64,000 nucleotides of DNA from Pseudomonas oryzae (GCF_900104805.1 NZ_LT629751.1:2957001-3021000), one strand, 5' to 3'; shown: positions 8,780 to 18,690, counted from the first letter of the stretch. Program-made: numbers and translations. Notes: generated by a model from the sequence alone, not told the origin.

Positions 8780-9295
8780 ATGTCTGACAACAATCGCGGC
8801 TTCACCCTGATCGAAGCACTGGTAGCGCTGGCGCTGCTGGCCATACTCAGCGGCCTGGCAGCCCCGAGCCTGAGCCAGTTTATGCATGCGCAGCAGATTC
8901 GCCGCGCCAGTATCGATCTCGCCAGCGCATTCATCCTCGCACGCCAGGAAGCGATCACCCGGCAGCGAGCGGTGATCATCACCAACATCGCGGGAAACTG
9001 GGCGAACGGCTGGCGGATGTTCGTCGACCAGGACGGCGACGGAATACAAGACAGTGGCGAGCAGCAACTGCGGGTCAGCGACGGCATCGCCGATGGCGTG
9101 CGCATCAGCGGCAACACACCGGTCAGTCGTTACGTGCGCTACACACCTTCGGGCGAGGCCAAGCTGCAGAGCGGCGCCTTCCAGGCAGGCACCATCACCC
9201 TGTGTCACCGCGACGGGCAACAGGCGATGCGCAAGCTGGTCCTCAGCGCGACCGGACGACTGCGCACGCTCAAGGAAGCCGCAGGCACCTGCTGA
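8780..9295 (+). CDS. fimT: GspH/FimT-family type IV pilus pseudopilin FimT
   Basis: 171 residues from the ATG at 8780, which gives a 7-residue leader before 'GFTLIEALVALALLAILSG', a textbook class III prepilin site with Glu at +5. The frame is open further upstream, but that part has no prepilin character and only a weak ribosome site, so I did not use it. The GspH domain follows ('ASAFILARQEAITRQRAVII', 'NGWRMFVDQDGDGIQD') and ends in a cysteine. It is transcribed divergently from the pilE operon and converges on ispH, with only 15 bases between stop codons. It is one of two GspH-type genes in this cluster, so roles may be divided between FimT and FimU. Confidence 0.85.
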   Translation: MSDNNRGFTLIEALVALALLAILSGLAAPSLSQFMHAQQIRRASIDLASAFILARQEAITRQRAVIITNIAGNWANGWRMFVDQDGDGIQDSGEQQLRVSDGIADGVRISGNTPVSRYVRYTPSGEAKLQSGAFQAGTITLCHRDGQQAMRKLVLSATGRLRTLKEAAGTC

Positions 9296-9310
9296 CTCCG
9301 GCCGGTTGGC

Positions 9311-10258
9311 TCAATCCTCCTGCACCACCCGCAGCTCCTTGGGCATCGAGAAGGTCACGTTCTCCGGACGCCCGTCGAGCTCGACCACCTCGCCGGCGCC
9401 CCACTCGCGCAGACGCGCGATGACGCCCTGGACCAGCACCTCGGGTGCGGACGCGCCGGCGGTGATGCCGATCCGCTGCTTGCCGTCGAACCATGCACGC
9501 TGCAGGTCCTCGGCGCCGTCGATCAGGTAGGCGGGGGTGCCCATGCGCTCGGCCAGCTCGCGCAGGCGGTTGGAGTTGGAGCTGTTGGGACTGCCGACCA
9601 CCAGCAGCAGGTCGCAGTCATGAGCAAGCTGCTTGACCGCATCCTGGCGGTTCTGGGTGGCGTAGCAGATGTCGCTCTTGCGCGGCCCCTGGATGGCGGG
9701 GAACCTGGCACGCAGCGCGTCGATCACCTTGGCGGTGTCGTCCATCGACAGGGTGGTCTGGGTGACGTAGGCGAGCGCCGCGGGGTTGCGTACTTCCAGG
9801 CGGGCGACGTCGCCCTCGTCCTCGACCAGGTAGATGGCGCCGCCGCTGCGGCTGTCGTACTGGCCCATGGTGCCTTCCACCTCGGGGTGGCCGGCGTGGC
9901 CGATGAGGATGCATTCCTCGCCGTCACGGCTGTAGCGGGCGACCTCCAGGTGCACCTTGGTGACCAGCGGACAGGTGGCGTCGAACACGCGCAGGCCGCG
10001 GCGCGCCGCCTCGTCGCGCACCGTCTGGGAGACACCGTGGGCGCTGAAGATGACGATCACGTCATCCGGCACCTGGTCGAGCTCCTCGACGAAGATCGCA
10101 CCGCGCGCGCGCAGCCCCTCGACCACGAACTTGTTGTGCACCACTTCATGGCGCACGTAGATCGGCGGGCCGAACACGTCGAGGGCACGGTTGACGATCT
10201 CGATGGCGCGGTCGACACCGGCGCAGAAGCCGCGGGGATTGGCGAGGGTGATTTGCAT
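9311..10258 (-). CDS. ispH: 4-hydroxy-3-methylbut-2-enyl diphosphate reductase
   Basis: 315 residues from the ATG at 10258. The last enzyme of the MEP isoprenoid pathway reduces HMBPP to IPP and DMAPP with a [4Fe-4S] cluster. The three cluster cysteines are visible: Cys12 ('[12 protein letters not shown]'), Cys96 ('[10 protein letters not shown]') and Cys198 ('[10 protein letters not shown]'). The substrate-binding histidines (His41, His74, His124) and '[10 protein letters not shown]' are also present. It is the last gene of the murJ-ribF-ileS-lspA-fkpB-ispH run; a repeat-containing gap of 98 bases separates it from fkpB. The same order is known in other Pseudomonas. Confidence 0.96.
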   Translation of the reverse strand: MQITLANPRGFCAGVDRAIEIVNRALDVFGPPIYVRHEVVHNKFVVEGLRARGAIFVEELDQVPDDVIVIFSAHGVSQTVRDEAARRGLRVFDATCPLVTKVHLEVARYSRDGEECILIGHAGHPEVEGTMGQYDSRSGGAIYLVEDEGDVARLEVRNPAALAYVTQTTLSMDDTAKVIDALRARFPAIQGPRKSDICYATQNRQDAVKQLAHDCDLLLVVGSPNSSNSNRLRELAERMGTPAYLIDGAEDLQRAWFDGKQRIGITAGASAPEVLVQGVIARLREWGAGEVVELDGRPENVTFSMPKELRVVQED

Positions 10259-10318
10259 GGGGAGTCTCGGCACGCGGGGATTCAGGGGAGCGCACGCCAG
10301 GCCTATGGCCTGGTTGGC

Positions 10319-10349
10319 GGGTTACGGCCTGCGGCCTAACCCGCCCTAC
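10319..10349. repeat. Half-copy of the GTAGGG/CCCTAC intergenic repeat
   Basis: 31 bases in the fkpB-ispH gap. Its reverse complement matches the left end of the element at 42062-42175 with 2 mismatches in 31. The inner part forms a hairpin around GGCCTGCGGCC. Confidence 0.75.
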
Positions 10350-10356
10350 AACAGGC

Positions 10357-10794
10357 TCAGGCCGGCTGCACGTCGACGATTTCCACGTCGAAGGTCAGGC
10401 GCTTGCCGGCCAGCGGGTGGTTGAAGTCGATGGTCACCTGGGCGTCGTCGAAGTCCTTGACCACGCCGGGCAGTTCGGCGTTGGCGGCGTCGTTGAAGAT
10501 GATCAGCAGGCCTTCGGAGAGCTCCATGCCCTCGAAGCTGCCGCGCGGCATGACCTGCACGTTCTGCGGGTTGGGCTGGCCGAAGCCGTGCTCCGGCTCG
10601 ATGGCCAGCGAGCGCTTGTCGCCGGCCTTGAGGCCGTAGAGCGCCTGCTCGAAACCGGGCAGCAGGTTGCCGTCGCCGACGGTGAAGGTCGCCGGATTCT
10701 TGTCGAAGGTGCTGTCGACCACGTCGCCCGACTCGAGCTTGATGGCGAAGTGCAGGGTTACCTGGCGATCGGGGCCGATGCGCTGTTCAGTCAT
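10357..10794 (-). CDS. fkpB: FKBP-type peptidyl-prolyl isomerase, SlpA type
   Basis: 145 residues with the SlpA/FkpB layout: an FKBP domain starting 'VTLHFAIKLESGDVVDSTF', the inserted flap ('EPEHGFGQPNPQNVQVMPR') and the C-terminal strand 'NHPLAGKRLTFDVEIVDV'. It catalyses cis-trans isomerisation of prolyl bonds and may act as a chaperone in the cytosol. It overlaps the end of lspA by 8 bases, so the two are coupled. Confidence 0.93.
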   Translation of the reverse strand: MTEQRIGPDRQVTLHFAIKLESGDVVDSTFDKNPATFTVGDGNLLPGFEQALYGLKAGDKRSLAIEPEHGFGQPNPQNVQVMPRGSFEGMELSEGLLIIFNDAANAELPGVVKDFDDAQVTIDFNHPLAGKRLTFDVEIVDVQPA

Positions 10795-11290
10795 TGCGGT
10801 CTCCGCTTTTCTCGGATTTGAACATGTCCAAGGCCAGCAACACGGCGCCGACGCTGATGGCGCAGTCGGCGACGTTGAAGGCCGGGAAATACCAGCGGTT
10901 CTGCCAGTGGACCAGGATGAAGTCGATCACGTGGCCATAAGCCACGCGGTCGAACAGATTGCCCAGCGCGCCCCCCAGCACCAGCGCCAGCCCCAGCGCC
11001 AGCCAGCCCTGGCCGCGGCGCGGCAGGCGCCTGAGCCAGACCACCAGCACGGCGCTGACGCCGAGGGCGATGGTTGCGAACAGCCAGCGCTGCCAGCCGC
11101 CGTGATCGGCGAGGAAGCTGAAGGCGGCGCCGGTATTGTAGGCCAGGGTCCAGCTGAAGTAGCCGGGCACGACCACGACCTGCTGGTACATCTGCAGGCT
11201 GTTGTCGAAGTGCAGCTTGCTGAGCTGATCGAGGACGAAGACGATCCCGCTCAGCCACAGCCAGGGCAGAGCGGAGGTGCGGGTGCTCAT
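10787..11290 (-). CDS. lspA: Lipoprotein signal peptidase
   Basis: 167 residues from the ATG at 11290. It has four membrane segments and the catalytic aspartate dyad of signal peptidase II: Asp123 ('GHVIDFILVHW') and Asp142 ('FNVADCAISVG'), each one residue before the positions I recall for the P. aeruginosa enzyme. It removes signal peptides from diacylated prolipoproteins such as the LEA14-like protein and RlpA in this window. It overlaps fkpB, and the gap to ileS holds a palindromic repeat (11313-11394). Confidence 0.95.
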   Translation of the reverse strand: MSTRTSALPWLWLSGIVFVLDQLSKLHFDNSLQMYQQVVVVPGYFSWTLAYNTGAAFSFLADHGGWQRWLFATIALGVSAVLVVWLRRLPRRGQGWLALGLALVLGGALGNLFDRVAYGHVIDFILVHWQNRWYFPAFNVADCAISVGAVLLALDMFKSEKSGDRND

Positions 11291-11312
11291 GCGCCACACC
11301 CCTCCGCGTGCC

Positions 11313-11394
11313 GTAGGGTGGACAACGCGCGCAGCGCTTGTCCACCGTCCATCGGCACACACGGTGGACAAGGCTGCGCCGTTGCCCACCCTAC
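11313..11394. repeat. GTAGGG...CCCTAC inverted repeat element between ileS and lspA
   Basis: 82 bases starting GTAGGGTGGACAACG and ending in CCACCCTAC, so the ends are inverted copies. The right 34 bases (11362-11395) are identical to 31584-31617 in the pdhB-pdhC gap. It lies inside an operon, so it could form a strong RNA hairpin between ileS and lspA. Confidence 0.8.
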
Positions 11395-11410
11395 CTGGAT
11401 CGGCAGGCGA

Positions 11411-14242
11411 TCAGGCATGCTCGCGCACCTCGCCTGCACCGTGCACGTTGTCGATGCAGCGGCCGCACAGCTCCGGATGCTCGGCATGCTGACCGACGTC
11501 CTCGCGGAAGTGCCAGCAGCGCACGCACTTGCCGTGCGCGGACTTGACCACGCGCAGCTTGAGGCCGGCCAGTTCGCTGTCCACCGCATCGGCCGGGGCG
11601 TCGGCCAGCGGTGCCAGGCTGGCGGCGGAGGTGATCAGCACGAAGCGCAGTTCGTCGCCCAGCCTGGCCAGCTTGGCGGCCAGCGCTTCCTCGGCGTACA
11701 GGGTGACCTCGGCCTGCAGGTTGCCGCCGAGGGTCTTGGCGTTGCGCTGGTTCTCCAGCTCCTTGTTGACCGCGGCCTTGACCGCCATCACCTCGGCCCA
11801 GAACTCGCGGCCCAGCTCTTCGCCAGCGTCCAGTTCGAACAGGCCGTCGTACCAGGTGTTGAGGAACACCGACTGGTTGCGCTCGCCCGGCAGGTACTGC
11901 CAGATCTCCTCGGCGGTGAAGGCGAGGATCGGCGCGATCCAGCGCACCAGCGCCTCGGCGATATGGAACAGCGCGGTCTGGCAGGAGCGGCGTGCCTGGC
12001 TGTCGGCGGCGGTGGTGTACTGGCGATCCTTGATGATGTCCAGGTAGAAGCCGCCCAGCTCCTGCACGCAGAAGTTGTGCACGCGCGAGTAGACGTTCCA
12101 GAAGCGGAACTGCTCGTAGGCCTCGTTCAGCTCGCCCTGCAGCTGCGCGGCGGCATCCACCGCCCAGCGATCCAGCGCCAGCATCTGCGACGGTTCGAGC
12201 AGGTCGGTAGCCGGGTTGAAGCCGCTGAGGTTGGAGAGCAGGAAGCGCATGGTGTTGCGGATCCGCCGGTAGGCGTCGGCGCTGCGCTGGAGGATCTGCT
12301 TGGACACCGCCATCTCGCCGGAATAGTCGCTGGAGGCCACCCACAGGCGCAGGATGTCGGCGCCCATGCTGTCGGTGACTTCCTGCGGGGCGATGACGTT
12401 GCCCAGCGACTTGGACATCTTGCGGCCGTTCTCGTCGACCACGAAGCCGTGGGTCAAGAGGCCGCGGTACGGCGCGTGGCCGTCGATGGCCGCACCGGTC
12501 AGCAAGGACGAGTGGAACCAGCCGCGATGCTGGTCGGAGCCTTCCAGATACAGGTCGGCGCGCGGACCCTGGTCGTGGCCCATCGGATGCGAGCCGCGCA
12601 TCACGTGCCAGTGGGTGGTGCCGGAGTCGAACCAGACGTCGAGGGTGTCGCTGATCTTGTCGTAGTCGGCAGCCTCGGCGCCGAGCAGCTCGGCGGCGTC
12701 CAGCTTGAACCAGGCCTCGATGCCTTCCTGCTCGACGCGCTGGGCGACCTGCTCCATCAGCTCTACGGTGCGCGGGTGCAGCTCGCCGCTGGCCTTGTGC
12801 AGGAAGAACGGGATCGGCACGCCCCAGTTGCGCTGGCGCGAGATGCACCAGTCGGGACGGTTGGCGATCATCGCGTGCAGGCGCGGCTTGCCCCAGCCCG
12901 GATAGAACTCGGTCTGCTCGATGGCGTCGAGCGCGCGCTCGCGCAGGGTGGCGCCCTGCTCGGGCTGCTTGTCCATGCCGACGAACCACTGCGCGGTGGC
13001 GCGGTAGATCAGCGGGGTCTTGTGCCGCCAGCAGTGCATGTAGCTGTGCTGGATGCCCTCGTGCTTGAGCAGCGCGCCGACCTCCTCCAGCTTGGCGACG
13101 ATCTGCGGGTTGGCCTTCCAGATGAACTGGCCGCCGAAGAACGGCAGGTCGGCGACGTAGACGCCGTTGCTCTGCACCGGATTGAGGATGTCGTCGTTGC
13201 TCATGCCGTAATGCTTGCAGGAGCGGAAGTCGTCCTCGCCATAGGCCGGCGCCGAGTGGACGATGCCGGTGCCGGCGCCCAGTTCGACGTACTCGGCCAG
13301 GTACACCGGCGAGAAGCGCGCGTAGAACGGGTGACGGAAGCGGATGTGCTCCAGCGCGGCACCCTTGGTGGTGGCGACCACCTCGCCCGCCAGGCCGTAG
13401 CGGGCCAGGCAGCTTTCCACCAGTTCGGCGGCCAGCACCAGCAGGCGCGCGCCGGTGTCGACCAGCGCGTAGTCGAATTCGGGGTGGACGTTGAGCGCCT
13501 GGTTGGCCGGGATGGTCCACGGGGTGGTGGTCCAGATCACGATGGCGGCCGGCTTGGCCAGCTCGGCCAGACCGAAGGCTTCGGCCAGCTTGCCGGCGTC
13601 CTCGATGGCGAAGGCCACGTCGATGGCGTCGGACTTCTTGTCCTGGTATTCCACCTCGGCCTCGGCCAGCGCCGAGCCGCAGTCGAAGCACCAGTTGACC
13701 GGCTTGAGGCCCTTGAACACGAAGCCGCCCTTGACCATCTCGGCCAGGGCGCGGATCTCGCCGGCTTCGTTGGCGAAGTTCATGGTCTTGTACGGGTTGC
13801 TCCAGTCGCCGAGCACGCCGAGGCGGATGAAGTCGGCCTTCTGCCCCTCGATCTGCTCGCTGGCGTAGCTGCGGCACAGCTCGCGGGTCTTGTCCGCCGG
13901 CAGGTTCTTGCCGTGGGTGACCTCGACCTTGTGCTCGATCGGCAGGCCGTGGCAGTCCCAGCCCGGCACGTAGGGCGCATCGTAGCCGGCGAGGGTCTTG
14001 GAGCGGACGATGATGTCCTTGAGAACCTTGTTGACCGCATGGCCGATGTGGATGTTGCCGTTGGCGTAGGGCGGGCCGTCGTGCAGGACGAACTTCGGTC
14101 GGCTCTCGCCGAGGGCGCGCAACTGGCCGTACAGGTCGATGTCGCCCCAGTACTTGAGGGTTTCCGGCTCGCGCTGCGGCAGCCCGGCCTTCATCGGGAA
14201 TGCCGTTTCCGGCAGGTTCAGGGTCGCTTTGTAGTCGGTCAT
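11411..14242 (-). CDS. ileS: Isoleucyl-tRNA synthetase
   Basis: 943 residues, typical for bacterial class I IleRS. The HIGH signature appears as '[19 protein letters not shown]' and the KMSKS loop as '[10 protein letters not shown]'. The editing (CP1) domain contains '[17 protein letters not shown]', and the C-terminal zinc finger is '[14 protein letters not shown]' followed by 'CGRC'. The enzyme charges tRNA-Ile and hydrolyses mischarged valine. The start codon overlaps the ribF stop (ATGA). The zinc-finger form and lack of a plasmid-like context point to the ordinary housekeeping type. Confidence 0.97.
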   Translation of the reverse strand: MTDYKATLNLPETAFPMKAGLPQREPETLKYWGDIDLYGQLRALGESRPKFVLHDGPPYANGNIHIGHAVNKVLKDIIVRSKTLAGYDAPYVPGWDCHGLPIEHKVEVTHGKNLPADKTRELCRSYASEQIEGQKADFIRLGVLGDWSNPYKTMNFANEAGEIRALAEMVKGGFVFKGLKPVNWCFDCGSALAEAEVEYQDKKSDAIDVAFAIEDAGKLAEAFGLAELAKPAAIVIWTTTPWTIPANQALNVHPEFDYALVDTGARLLVLAAELVESCLARYGLAGEVVATTKGAALEHIRFRHPFYARFSPVYLAEYVELGAGTGIVHSAPAYGEDDFRSCKHYGMSNDDILNPVQSNGVYVADLPFFGGQFIWKANPQIVAKLEEVGALLKHEGIQHSYMHCWRHKTPLIYRATAQWFVGMDKQPEQGATLRERALDAIEQTEFYPGWGKPRLHAMIANRPDWCISRQRNWGVPIPFFLHKASGELHPRTVELMEQVAQRVEQEGIEAWFKLDAAELLGAEAADYDKISDTLDVWFDSGTTHWHVMRGSHPMGHDQGPRADLYLEGSDQHRGWFHSSLLTGAAIDGHAPYRGLLTHGFVVDENGRKMSKSLGNVIAPQEVTDSMGADILRLWVASSDYSGEMAVSKQILQRSADAYRRIRNTMRFLLSNLSGFNPATDLLEPSQMLALDRWAVDAAAQLQGELNEAYEQFRFWNVYSRVHNFCVQELGGFYLDIIKDRQYTTAADSQARRSCQTALFHIAEALVRWIAPILAFTAEEIWQYLPGERNQSVFLNTWYDGLFELDAGEELGREFWAEVMAVKAAVNKELENQRNAKTLGGNLQAEVTLYAEEALAAKLARLGDELRFVLITSAASLAPLADAPADAVDSELAGLKLRVVKSAHGKCVRCWHFREDVGQHAEHPELCGRCIDNVHGAGEVREHA

Positions 14243-15186
14243 TTCAGGTTCTCTAACGGTTGACCCTGCCAGTGGGCACGGGCGGCGGCGATGTCCGCGG
14301 CGATCGCCGACTTCAGTGCCTCCAGGGAGGCGAAACGCTGTTCGTCGCGCAGCTTGCGGTGAAACTGCACCACCAGACGCCGGCCATAGAGATCACCGGC
14401 AAAGTCCAGCAGATGTACTTCGAGATGGGCGCGGCCGTCGCCCTTCACGCTCGGCCGCGTACCGATGTTGGCCACCCCTGGCCAGCGCCGGCCATCCACC
14501 TCGGTGCTGACCAGATAGACGCCCTGCAGCGCCGGGCGCAGACGGTTGAGCTGCAGGTTGGCGGTCGGCGCACCCAGCTGGCGGCCGAGCTTCTGACCAT
14601 GCAGCACGCGCCCGCTGATCCGGTAGGGACGCCCGAGCAGACGCTCGACCGCGGCGAAATCGCCGGCGGCGAGTACCTCGCGCACCCGCGTGCTGCTGAT
14701 CCGCTCGCCGTCCAGCTCGATGGTGGCGGCCGACTCCACGGTGAACCCCTCGCGCGCTCCGGCCTCGACCAGCAGGGCGAAGTCGCCGGTACGGCCCTTG
14801 CCGAAGCGGAAGTCGTCGCCCACCTCGAGGTGCGAGACGCCCAGCCCCTCGACCATGATCTGGTGGATGAACTGCTCGGCGGACAGCTCGCGCAGGCGGC
14901 GGTTGAAGGTCAGGCACAGCACCCGGTCGACACCGACCTCGCGCAGCAGCTCGAGTTTCTCGCGCAGGCTGGTGATCCGCGCCGGCGCACTGTCCGGAGC
15001 GAAGAATTCGCGCGGTTGCGGCTCGAAGATCACCACGCAACTGGGCAGACCGGCTTCTGCCGCGCGCTCGCGCAGTCGCGCCAGCACCCCTTGGTGCCCG
15101 CGATGTACACCGTCGAAATTGCCGATGGTGGCAACACAGCCCCGGTGAGAGGGCCGCAGGTTATGGAGACCTCGGACCAGCTGCAT
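14239..15186 (-). CDS. ribF: Bifunctional riboflavin kinase / FAD synthetase
   Basis: 315 residues from the ATG at 15186, where the conserved '[10 protein letters not shown]' start occurs. The N-terminal nucleotidyltransferase has '[15 protein letters not shown]' and '[15 protein letters not shown]'. The C-terminal riboflavin kinase domain has '[10 protein letters not shown]' and '[10 protein letters not shown]'. It makes FMN and then FAD from riboflavin and ATP, supplying flavin for ThiO, AhpF and the flavodoxin nearby. It is coupled to ileS by a 4-base overlap and follows murJ by 84 bases. Confidence 0.95.
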   Translation of the reverse strand: MQLVRGLHNLRPSHRGCVATIGNFDGVHRGHQGVLARLRERAAEAGLPSCVVIFEPQPREFFAPDSAPARITSLREKLELLREVGVDRVLCLTFNRRLRELSAEQFIHQIMVEGLGVSHLEVGDDFRFGKGRTGDFALLVEAGAREGFTVESAATIELDGERISSTRVREVLAAGDFAAVERLLGRPYRISGRVLHGQKLGRQLGAPTANLQLNRLRPALQGVYLVSTEVDGRRWPGVANIGTRPSVKGDGRAHLEVHLLDFAGDLYGRRLVVQFHRKLRDEQRFASLEALKSAIAADIAAARAHWQGQPLENLK

Positions 15187-15270
15187 AGCACGCGTCTTGT
15201 TTACAAAGTGGTCGATTATACCCATGCAATGGGGATCAGGCGTAGGCCCTGTTTGTCCCCCGCCCCACAC

Positions 15271-16818
15271 TCAGTGACGCAGGTGGCGCATGCGCAGCCC
15301 CAGCAGGACCATGGCCCCCACGTAGGCGACGATGCCGCCCCCCACCAGCAGGCTCAGCTCGCCGGCGCGACGTTGCCAGCCCCAGGCGAACCACTCGACC
15401 GAGGGCGCGTTCAGCCACCAGACCAGCGCCACCATGGCGGCGCAGCCAGCCAGCAGGCGCAGGCCGAACAGCCCCCAGCCCGGCGCCGGGCGGTAGACAC
15501 CCGCCTTGTACAGCCCCCAGAACAGCAGGACGGTATTCAGCATCGACGACAGCGAGGTGGCCAGCGCCAGGCCGACGTGCTGCAGCGGCCAGATCAGGAT
15601 CAGGTTGAACGCCATGTTGGCGACCATGCACTGCACGGCGATGCGCACCGGCGTCTTCAGGTCCTGACGGGCGAAGAAGCCCGGTGCCAGCACCTTGATC
15701 AGCATGAAGGTGAGCACGCCCAGCGAGTAGGCCTCCAGCGCGTTGGCCGCCTGCACCACGTCCGTCTCGGTCATCTTGCCGTAGTGGAACAGGCTGGCGA
15801 TCAGCGGTTCGGAAAGGATGGCCAGAGCCAGCGCTGCCGGCACGCCGACCAGCAGGACCATGCGCAGCGCCCAGTCGATGGTCGCCGAGAACGCCTTGGG
15901 ATCATCGCCGGCGTGCTGGCGCGACAGACTCGGTAGGATCACCGTGCCGATGGCGATACCGAAGGCGCCCAGCGGTAGCTCCGACAGACGGTCGGCGTAG
16001 TACAACCAGGACACGCTGCCGGACTGCAGGAAGGAGGCCAGCACGGTGTCCAGCAACAGGTTGATCTGACTGACCGACACCCCGAACAGCGCCGGCACCA
16101 TCAGCGTCATGATCCGCTTCACCCCCTCGTCATGGCGATTGGGCCGCGGCACCGGCAGCAGCCGGATGCGCGCGAGGAACGGCAGCTGGAACAGCAACTG
16201 GGCCAGACCGGCGATGAACACCCCCCAGGCCAGCGCCATCACCGGCTGGTCGAAGTAGGGCGTGAGGAACACAGTGGCGCCGATCATGCAGACGTTGAGC
16301 AGCACCGGGGTGAAGGCCGGCACGGCGAAGCGCCCGTAGCTGTTGAGGATGCCGCCGCAGAAGGCGGTCAGCGAGATCAGCAGCAGATAGGGAAAGGTGA
16401 TGCGCAGCAGCTCGCCGGCCAACGCGAGCTTTTCCGGCTCGCCGCGAAACCCCGGGGCGAACAGCATGATCAGGTAGGGCGAGGCCACCACGCCCAGCGC
16501 GGTGATCGCGGTCAGGGTCAGACCGAGGGTCCCGGCCACCCGATCGACCAGTTGCTTGACCTCAGCCAGGCTGCGTTGCGCGCGGTACTCGGACAACACC
16601 GGTACGAAGGCCTGGGCGAAGGCGCCCTCGGCGAACAGGCGGCGCATGAAGTTGGGAATCTTGAAGGCAATGAAGAAGGCATCCGCCGCCGGACTCGAAC
16701 CGAAATAGGCCGCCACCACCATGTCGCGCACCATGCCCAGCACCCTGGACAGCAGGGTCATCACGCTGACCACTGCGCTGGAGCGCAATAAACCGCTTTT
16801 GGCAGACTCGCCGGACAT
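15271..16818 (-). CDS. murJ: Lipid II flippase MurJ
   Basis: 515 residues with about 14 predicted membrane segments. It carries the MurJ/MviN hallmarks 'VVSVMTLLSRVLGMVRDM', 'ADAFFIAFKIPNFMRRLFAE' and 'GAFAQAFVPVLSEY', including the arginines that line the central cavity. It moves lipid II across the inner membrane for peptidoglycan synthesis. It starts the murJ-ribF-ileS-lspA-fkpB-ispH direction and diverges from rpsT. Confidence 0.96.
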   Translation of the reverse strand: MSGESAKSGLLRSSAVVSVMTLLSRVLGMVRDMVVAAYFGSSPAADAFFIAFKIPNFMRRLFAEGAFAQAFVPVLSEYRAQRSLAEVKQLVDRVAGTLGLTLTAITALGVVASPYLIMLFAPGFRGEPEKLALAGELLRITFPYLLLISLTAFCGGILNSYGRFAVPAFTPVLLNVCMIGATVFLTPYFDQPVMALAWGVFIAGLAQLLFQLPFLARIRLLPVPRPNRHDEGVKRIMTLMVPALFGVSVSQINLLLDTVLASFLQSGSVSWLYYADRLSELPLGAFGIAIGTVILPSLSRQHAGDDPKAFSATIDWALRMVLLVGVPAALALAILSEPLIASLFHYGKMTETDVVQAANALEAYSLGVLTFMLIKVLAPGFFARQDLKTPVRIAVQCMVANMAFNLILIWPLQHVGLALATSLSSMLNTVLLFWGLYKAGVYRPAPGWGLFGLRLLAGCAAMVALVWWLNAPSVEWFAWGWQRRAGELSLLVGGGIVAYVGAMVLLGLRMRHLRH

Positions 16819-16903
16819 GCTTTAATCCCCACCCCTGCAAAGGTCGGCGAGTTTAAGCCAGCGCCAGCCCGTCCGACCAGCATCCAGCGGCCGCCACTGC
16901 CCC

Positions 16904-16932
16904 TTGACAATGCCTACCGGCATCGGCATGAT
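16904..16932 (+). promoter_or_regulatory. Sigma-70 promoter of rpsT
   Basis: A perfect -35 box TTGACA (16904-16909), a 17-base spacer and the -10 box CATGAT (16927-16932, 4 of 6 matches) lie 48 bases before the rpsT start. Confidence 0.7.
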
Positions 16933-16979
16933 TCGCGGCCTTATTTACTTGGTATCCCCAGTTTTCGAGGAGCTCGACG

Positions 16980-17249
16980 GTGGCCAACTCCCCCTCCGCC
17001 AAAAAACGCGCCAAACAGGCTGAGAAGCGCCGCAGCCACAACGCCAGCCTGCGCTCGATGGTGCGTACCTACATCAAGAACGTGGTCAAGGCTATCGACG
17101 CCAAAGACCTGGCCAAGGCTCAGACCGCCTACACCCTGGCTGTGCCGGTGATCGACCGTATGGCCGACAAGGGCATCATCCACAAGAACAAAGCTGCTCG
17201 TCACAAGAGCCGCCTGAACGGCCACATCAAGGCCCTCGCCCAGGCTTAA
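16980..17249 (+). CDS. rpsT: 30S ribosomal protein S20
   Basis: 89 residues, very basic: '[20 protein letters not shown]' start and '[20 protein letters not shown]' end, both diagnostic of S20. It binds 16S rRNA in the body of the small subunit. The start is GTG with GAGGAGCT upstream. E. coli rpsT also uses a non-AUG start (UUG), which is linked there to autoregulation; whether that applies here is inference. It is transcribed alone, with its own promoter and terminator. Confidence 0.98.
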   Translation: MANSPSAKKRAKQAEKRRSHNASLRSMVRTYIKNVVKAIDAKDLAKAQTAYTLAVPVIDRMADKGIIHKNKAARHKSRLNGHIKALAQA

Positions 17250-17267
17250 GCTTCTGTTCCGACAAGA

Positions 17268-17289
17268 AACCGGCTTCGGCCGGTTTTTT
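17268..17289 (+). terminator. Rho-independent terminator of rpsT
   Basis: A 7-bp stem (17268-17274 with 17279-17285) closes a TTCG tetraloop and runs into six T residues ending at 17289. It also separates rpsT from the convergent efflux gene. Confidence 0.93.
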
Positions 17290-17341
17290 GTTGCCCGCAG
17301 AAAAGTATCGGACGCTCGCGCGTGGCGAGCGCCCTGCCCCG

Positions 17342-18544
17342 TCAGGCCTGCTCCGAGGCGAGATCCACACGCGGCGCCGCCTGGTAGCGTGCCGTGCGCC
17401 AGGCCGCCAGCATCGCACCGCCGGCGCAGACCAGCATCACCAGCGCCATCGGCCGCGCCGTACCATCGTGCAGCACACCGACCAGCGCCGCCGCCAGCGC
17501 GGCGATGCCGAACTGCAGGCTGCCGAGCAGCGCCGAGGCGCTGCCGGCATGGCTGCCCTGCCCGGCCATCGCACAGGCCGAGGTGTTCGGCATCACCAGC
17601 CCAAGGATCGCGATGCAGCCGAACAAGGGCGGCAGCAACGGCCACAGCTCCGCCGGCTGCAGCGCCGCGACCACCAACAGCGCCAATGCACAGAACAGAT
17701 AGAAGGCCACGCCACGCGGCACCCAGAAGGCCGGACCACGCTCGCGCAACAGACGGGAATTGAACTGGGCAACCAGAATGAAACCTGCCGCGTTGCTGCC
17801 GAACAGCCAGCCGTACTGCTGGGCCGGCACCCCGTAGAGGTCGATGAACACGAAAGGCGAGCCGGCAATGTAGGTGAACATCGCAGCGATCGCCAGACCG
17901 CCGGTCAGCGCATGACCGATGAACACGCGATCCGCCAGCAGCAGCCGGTACTGCCGCCAGGCTCCGCCCAGCGGTGCCGGAGGCGCTTCCTGCGGGCGAG
18001 TCTCCGGCAGATGGCAGTACACCAGCAGCAGACAGAGCGCCGCGAACAGGCCGAGACCGACGAAGATCGCCTGCCAGCCCGAGTGCTGCAGCAGGAAGCC
18101 GCCCAGCAGGGGAGCGAGGATTGGCGCCAGCCCCATCACCAGCATCAGCCGGGAGAACACCCGCGCCGAGGCCACCGGATCGCACAGGTCGCGCACCACC
18201 GCCCGCGAAATCACCATCCCCGCGCAACCACCGAGCGCCTGAACGAAACGCGCAGCCACCAGCCACTCCAGACTCGGCGCCAGACTGCAGGCCAGCGAGG
18301 CCAGGGTGAACAGGGCGACACCGAACAGCAGCGGCCGACGCCGACCGAAGCGGTCCGCGAGCGGACCATAAAGCAGCTGACCGACGGCCAGACCGACGAA
18401 GTAGGCCGCCAGGCTGAGCTGGACATGCTCGACGTCGGTGGCGAAGAAACGCGCCAGCGCCGGAAAGGCCGGCAGGTAGAAGTCGATGGCCAGCGGCGCA
18501 AACGCCGTCAGGGCACCAAGGATCAGCAGGATTCGCAGGGACAT
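17342..18544 (-). CDS. Bcr/CflA-family drug:proton antiporter (MFS)
   Basis: 400 residues from the ATG at 18544, preceded by CGGAGTG. Twelve membrane segments are expected. The family marks are 'APLAIDFYLPAFPALARFF' in the first helix and 'GQLLYGPLADRFGRRRPLL', the MFS loop 2-3 motif. Bcr/CflA members expel bicyclomycin, chloramphenicol-type compounds or sulfonamides; the substrate cannot be read from the sequence. It diverges from a TetR regulator, and the operator at 18605-18628 lies in the shared upstream region, so repression by that protein with release by a ligand is likely. Confidence 0.88.
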   Translation of the reverse strand: MSLRILLILGALTAFAPLAIDFYLPAFPALARFFATDVEHVQLSLAAYFVGLAVGQLLYGPLADRFGRRRPLLFGVALFTLASLACSLAPSLEWLVAARFVQALGGCAGMVISRAVVRDLCDPVASARVFSRLMLVMGLAPILAPLLGGFLLQHSGWQAIFVGLGLFAALCLLLVYCHLPETRPQEAPPAPLGGAWRQYRLLLADRVFIGHALTGGLAIAAMFTYIAGSPFVFIDLYGVPAQQYGWLFGSNAAGFILVAQFNSRLLRERGPAFWVPRGVAFYLFCALALLVVAALQPAELWPLLPPLFGCIAILGLVMPNTSACAMAGQGSHAGSASALLGSLQFGIAALAAALVGVLHDGTARPMALVMLVCAGGAMLAAWRTARYQAAPRVDLASEQA

Positions 18545-18604
18545 CAGCACTCCGGGCAGGAACGGGCGCCATCGGAAGCGCACCACGAGGCGGTCATTTT
18601 TAGA

Positions 18605-18628
18605 TACATTCACCCACGTTTGTAAATA
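18605..18628. promoter_or_regulatory. TtgR/AcrR-like operator between the efflux gene and tetR
   Basis: The 24 bases begin TACATTCA and end TTTGTAAATA, an imperfect dyad. From memory of the P. putida TtgR operator, both end sequences (TACATTCA and TTTGTAAATA) are the same, with differences only in the centre. The site lies 61 bases before the efflux start and 62 before tetR, in a position to control both. A GATAAT at 18636-18641 could be the -10 box of tetR. Confidence 0.65.
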
Positions 18629-18690
18629 CGTCCACGATAATTAGCCTGTCTGTCGCCCCGCGACACTCCCCCGCCTGTCGAGGTTCACGG

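Noticed and set aside
10305-10352. CRISPR-like repeats among the GTAGGG elements
   Set aside because: The elements are single or paired palindromes of differing length in unrelated gaps, with no regular spacers and no cas genes.
10667-14263. 1198-codon plus-strand open frame antisense to ileS
   Set aside because: GC-rich codon bias leaves long antisense frames open. ileS on the other strand has all family motifs; the antisense frame has none.
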